Both the position numbers and the translations under genes were made by a program. This document shows positions 60,192 through 64,000 of a stretch of DNA of 64,000 bases, one piece after another. Position 1 is the stretch's first letter; each line of letters starts with the position of its first letter. Origin of the DNA: Phlebopus portentosus (Eukaryota; Basidiomycota; Agaricomycetes; Boletales; Boletinellaceae); NCBI GenBank assembly GCA_037892935.1, contig JAYXKI010000017.1, positions 806,001 to 870,000 on the forward strand. Reading direction: 5' to 3'. The notes beneath the pieces are model-generated. The model saw nothing but the letters and a program-made list of their open reading frames with translations, was not told the origin of the DNA and searched no databases.

Positions 60192-61996
60192 ATGAGTTCT
60201 TCTGGCCATTCCACCAACACAACTATCAGCACCAGCACCAGCACCAGTTCTACTGGCAGTTCCGCGGTATCGATGGACGACTACCGTGTGTACCCGGCGC
60301 CACCGCCGACGGTGAACAGGCTGAGTTCGCGGCAGAAGGCCCAGCTGCGACGATCTACCACCAAGTTGGCAAGGCTGCTGGGAGAGGCACCGCAAGTGGT
60401 TGACGAGATGCCCTGTATGTTTGTGCCGTGTACATTAATTCTTCTCTCATTAACGATTCTATTTATTGCCAAAAAGCGAGGATCGGTAGTACTACTAAGA
60501 TGGGAGTGTCGACGTCGAGGAAGCTGCAGCCGTCGCTCTCGATCACGTCACACGCATCCGGCGCTGCTCGCGTCGCACGCTCCGCTTCTTTGAGGCGCAA
60601 GCTCGATCCGGAGCTCTATCCGCTATCGTCGACGCTTCGGCCTGCTTCGTGCGATGTTGTGCGCTCTCGTACGCGTGGTGCGGCGGTCTCTCGGACGTCC
60701 TCGGAGTCGAAGAGTATCAGCAGCAGACGGCGCTCGCGTTCTATTTCTTCGGAGTTCCTCATGAACGAGAATGTCAACGCTAGCCTTATCGAGAATGACG
60801 AGAAGAGCTATTCTTCCTTCGTCATGGTGTCACGTTCTACGCGTGTCGGGAGACAGCATCGCCAGCGTCCTGATAGTATGGTTAGTCGCAAAAGCCGGGA
60901 CTCGCTATGTGACTCTGTGCTGGACTTTGAGCCGTCGTTCTGCATACCGTCTGCGACAAAGATGAAGCGGGAGAAGATGGCGCGTGTGTGCAAGCTGCTC
61001 GGTGAGGACGTGCCCGCGCACCTCGTCTTCCCAGTTCCGCGGCCGGACGATCCTGCTGACGATTTCTCTTCCTCCTCTCCTTCGTCTTCGTCTTCGTCTT
61101 CTTCAGATTCGGATTTAGACTCCGAACTCGTTTTGGACATCTGTGCAGTACCGCCGCCGACTCCGCTAAAGGAAGTTCAAAGTCAGATTCAGAACCAGAC
61201 TCAGATCGAAACTCAGACGCGGATTGTGTCGTCGCCGCCGCCGCCTCCTCCTCCTTTGCCACCGAAAAACAACATCAAGCGGAAGCCCGTGCCGAAGGCA
61301 GACTTTGACGAGAAAGATTTGGAGAATGCGGATGTGGAAGCGCCGTTGCCGCCACTGCCGACGAAGCCCGAACTAAAACAAGAAGAAGAGGTACAACAGA
61401 CTCGCTGGCAGCCGACGTTGGCGCCGACGCTGCCGATGACGTACCGCGCGCCGCGGCCCAACCTCGGCCTGAGGCTGGAGACGATCATCGAGCAGAGCCC
61501 TCGCACGTCCTACTCGTCCTCGTCCGCGTCCTCCGTGGACAGGCGGAGCAGCAGCAGATCCTCCACCAGCTCGAACTACTCGCTTCTCAGCACGACCACG
61601 TCCTCTTCTTATCGTTTCACCTCTTCCGGCTGTCTCTCCTCCTCTTCCTCCCCTTCTGACTGCTCCGCGCCGACTTCTTCTGGCGCCCACGCCCACGCGT
61701 ACGAGGTCGAGACTAGCATTCCCGCGAGTCCTCCACGGACGACTGCTGGGAGCGCTAGTCCCAGTGCTGATGTTGTCCAGCAGCAGCAGCAGCAGATCCA
61801 CGAGATGTCTTCCTCTTCCTCTTCAGGCACGCATGGCCGAAGGGAATTCGCGATCTACGTTCCCTTTCGCCGCAGGCCGTCGGCCCTTGCGAACAGCTGC
61901 CAGGCTCAATTCGTTAATGCGAGTGGCCCGAAGCAGAGCATGGGTACGGGTCATGAGCACGAATTGGTTCGCGGGATGCTTGATGTGCGCGTTTGA
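60192..61996 (+). CDS. Ser/Pro-rich disordered protein with paired LLGE motifs
   Basis: Not recognised. Exons 60192-60414 and 60477-61996 (62-nt intron, codon T|CG) give 580 residues. Two related short motifs occur: RRSTTKLARLLGEAPQVVDE near residue 55 and KREKMARVCKLLGEDVPAHL near residue 250, each of basic/amphipathic type followed by LLGE.P. Between and after lie Ser runs, an Arg/Ser-rich stretch, a poly-Pro tract (PPPPPPPLPP, a possible SH3/EVH1 or profilin ligand), acidic and poly-Gln tracts. The last part (GRREFAIYVPFRRRPSAL) is more ordered. No membrane segment or enzyme motif. Probably a fungal regulatory or scaffold protein; that is inference. Confidence 0.7.
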
Positions 61997-62897
61997 CCGA
62001 TCGAAAATTGTCTGATTCTTGTCTCTTCAATCAACATCGGCATTTATTCTCATCTTCATTTCATTCTACTCTGTGCATTACTTGACCTGTACTGCCTTCG
62101 TTCCTCACGGGCTTATCTTTTCTTCTATCTCTTCTTGTAAATCTCTCTCATTCGCACTCACAATCATCAGCCTTTTTTTGCTCGACTTCTTGAACCACCC
62201 TCGACTTCTCACCCCTCTCGCAATCCCACAGTTATTCATAACCCTTTTTCTTTTATCTTAGACGTAAAAAAATAGAATAAGTAATCCTGTTGTTCCCTCG
62301 TATAACGCATATCGTGCGTCGGGTTTTCATTTTGCGTCATTCAAACTTTACAGTACGTACATATGTGCTTGTTCGTCTGCTCCGGAAGCAACCAAGCAAG
62401 CAGCTCGTACTACATACATACTACTCGAAAATACATCTAGTTATCCAACAAAATGTTTGTCTTGTTTTCGAAGAAACGACGAAGATTAAAAGCTTTGAAG
62501 AAGTTTTGAAGAACGAGCAAGGCATAACGATGCGTGTGTAAAGACAGCCATTGATCTGGAGGTGTGGATACAAATAAAACGAGTTCGAAAGGCGAAAGAG
62601 AAAGCGAAGCCGCGGGAGAAGAAGGGACAGGAAAGGGGAAGGGATCGATAGGGAATAGGAATGACGAGAGAAAGAAAGAGGGTTGACTATGTGGATAGAG
62701 AACCAGAATTAGAGTTAAAACCAGAACCAGACCGACCTGCGCTCTCGTTGCGTATAAGGGACGAAATCCCACAAGCCCCAGGTTGCAAACACAGCGTATT
62801 ACAACAACAGCGGCATGATCCCTAAAGAACTTATCGATGATAAAAGGAAGACAATGAGAAAAAAGAGTAGCAGGAAGGAATAAAGAAAGCAATCCCA
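61997..62897. other. Intergenic between convergent genes
   Basis: Pyrimidine-rich 3' flanks of both neighbours; no gene seen. Confidence 0.5.
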
Positions 62898-64000
62898 TTA
62901 CGAAGTACTGGGCCTTCGAGCTCGATCAGCAGCACTGCTTCGCCCGGAGCACCGCGGCCTCCCAAGCTCGTAAACATCGACGTCCTCGAGCATCCATGTA
63001 GGCGGAGGTCGCCACCCACCGTCGCCGCGCTGCCGTACGCGTGATTTCGTGTCCGTGGCCGTCGTCGTCTGGATTTGGGCCTGGGCTCGTGCTCTCGCGC
63101 CTGAGTCTAGATCCCATCCTTCTCTCTCTGCTTCTCCTTCTGGATTTACTCGTTCTGTTCCTGGCGAAGAGGTGTACGGATGACGATTATACCCATACCC
63201 ACGCCCGTACCCATGTCCATACCCGCTTTCCGAGCTTCCTTCGTCGTAGTTTTCGTTCGAATCCGCATTATCGTGTTGTTGCTGGTGTTGCTGCTCCCGC
63301 GAATGACGGGACGCGTGGGAGGCGGACGTGGCGCTTCGTACACTTCGTGAGCTCCCTGGGCGTAATAACCTTCCCACTATTCCCAAACCTCGCTGCGCCG
63401 CGATGGTCGTTAATGAATGTGGGAGCGCCGAAGATGGGTGATCAGGATTTCGGGTTGCATCCTCGCAGCTGCCCTCATGCGATAACCTGAAGTCGCCGTC
63501 GATCCGATATGGGTATGTGTATGGGTATATCTGGGGAGGCGGTTGTGCATAAGGGTATGATGCGTCTTCTTCTGTTCTCGTGTGAATGTCCGTCGTGACG
63601 CTCAGCGTCTGCGTCACTTCTACCACAATCTGCCCGGCAGGTAGCACGGACCCATTCGTGCTTGAACTTGTGTGGTTCCGCTGGCTCTTCAAATTCTCCA
63701 TCGCATACGTATCCTTTCGTCCACAATCGCTCTCATCACGTTCGCGATGGGCCTTCTCATCTTTATCATCCTCGGCTTCGTAGAACCAATCAGTTTCCAC
63801 TGGCTGACCAAGGTTTCCAATAACAGTGGACGTAAGACCTCGATCTTGCGTCTGTATCTCTTGATCTGTGCGAATTTGCTGACTGGAGGACGGGTAGGAC
63901 ATCACGTTCGCTCGGGGTCGCATGGCTTGGTTCCGAAGGTTCAATATCAATCGCGAGACCATGAGACTCGTGATAAGTGTGCTGAAGCTCGCATTGACTG
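62898..64000 (-). CDS. DUF6533-type membrane protein, C-terminal part (runs off window)
   Basis: The frame is open to the window edge (upstream of the ATG at 63962 it reads VNASFSTLITSL). The start FSTLITSLMVSRLILNLRNQ is the last helix and conserved tail box of the family (compare LHSIFSSRLLLHIRGA in the gene at 30620). It is followed by a very long soluble tail of about 340 residues, disordered, with a Tyr/Pro tract (PPPQIYPYTYPYR), a Gln/His tract (REQQHQQQHDN) and a Gly/Tyr repeat (GYGHGYGRGYGYN). The transmembrane domain lies outside the window. The tail is unusually long. Confidence 0.65.
   Translation of the reverse strand, partial: VNASFSTLITSLMVSRLILNLRNQAMRPRANVMSYPSSSQQIRTDQEIQTQDRGLTSTVIGNLGQPVETDWFYEAEDDKDEKAHRERDESDCGRKDTYAMENLKSQRNHTSSSTNGSVLPAGQIVVEVTQTLSVTTDIHTRTEEDASYPYAQPPPQIYPYTYPYRIDGDFRLSHEGSCEDATRNPDHPSSALPHSLTTIAAQRGLGIVGRLLRPGSSRSVRSATSASHASRHSREQQHQQQHDNADSNENYDEGSSESGYGHGYGRGYGYNRHPYTSSPGTERVNPEGEAEREGWDLDSGARARAQAQIQTTTATDTKSRVRQRGDGGWRPPPTWMLEDVDVYELGRPRCSGRSSAADRARRPSTS

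Noticed and set aside
60808..61830. Minus-strand open frames opposite the Ser-rich protein
   Set aside because: Low-complexity shadows of Ser/Pro/Asp codon runs.
1..64000. CRISPR array or defence operon
   Set aside because: No regularly spaced short repeats with unique spacers were seen, and the gene structure is eukaryotic. The only regular repeat is the 135-nt TPR coding unit.

Overview
This window looks like a chromosome segment of a filamentous basidiomycete (Agaricomycete-type). The genes are split by many short GT-AG introns, mostly 50-90 nt. The families present are typical of mushroom-forming fungi: TPR-CHAT proteins, DUF6533-type membrane proteins, tannase-family esterases, multi-exon P450s, and a UBR7/Mlo2-like and a Dma1-like ligase. 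No prokaryotic operons, CRISPR array or rRNA/tRNA gene was found. All exon joins were read by eye from splice signals and protein similarity, so coordinates of spliced genes are models.

Layout. 1.3-3.5 kb: an HMG-box transcription factor (+). 4.5-7.4 kb: a TPR-CHAT gene broken in its CHAT part. 8.1-9.55 kb: a decayed second copy of the HMG 3' end fused to TPR repeats. 9.55-14.1 kb: arm A of a large inverted duplication, holding a dead tannase that carries a 411-bp MITE. 15.4-18.8 kb: an intact DUR3-type urea transporter. 20.4-22.8 kb: an intact cytochrome P450. 23.6-25.3 kb: a UBR7/Mlo2-like E3. 26.4-29.7 kb: an intact epoxide hydrolase followed by a decayed tandem copy. 30.6-32.3 kb: a DUF6533-type membrane protein (-), divergent from a NAD(P)HX epimerase (32.9-34.1 kb, +), which converges on a short-chain dehydrogenase (34.2-36.0 kb, -). 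38.5-40.8 kb: an FHA-RING Dma1-like ligase (-). 42-44.1 kb: a third broken TPR-CHAT gene (-). 44.2-48.5 kb: arm B of the inverted duplication, with an intact secreted tannase; profilin starts at its edge. 50.1-55.3 kb: an intact secreted type-B carboxylesterase and a dead tandem copy. 55.6-57.3 kb: a third, dead tannase (-). 58.3-59.3 kb: a small membrane protein. 60.2-62.0 kb: a Ser-rich disordered protein. 62.9-64.0 kb: the C-terminal end of another DUF6533-type protein running off the window.

Theme. Conserved single-copy housekeeping genes (profilin, NAD(P)HX epimerase, Dma1, UBR7) are interleaved with accessory families that duplicated and then decayed. TPR-CHAT has three copies, all broken; tannase three copies, one intact; carboxylesterase two, one intact; epoxide hydrolase two, one intact. 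The surviving secreted tannase and carboxylesterase, with the epoxide hydrolase, P450 and urea transporter, suggest use of plant polyphenol esters and scavenged nitrogen. That is inference from gene families only. I did not find a convincing new multi-gene system. The most notable structures are the 30-kb-spaced inverted duplication, the MITE inside it, the repeated promoter-like segment of the TPR-CHAT genes, and an 8-nt microexon in the dehydrogenase.
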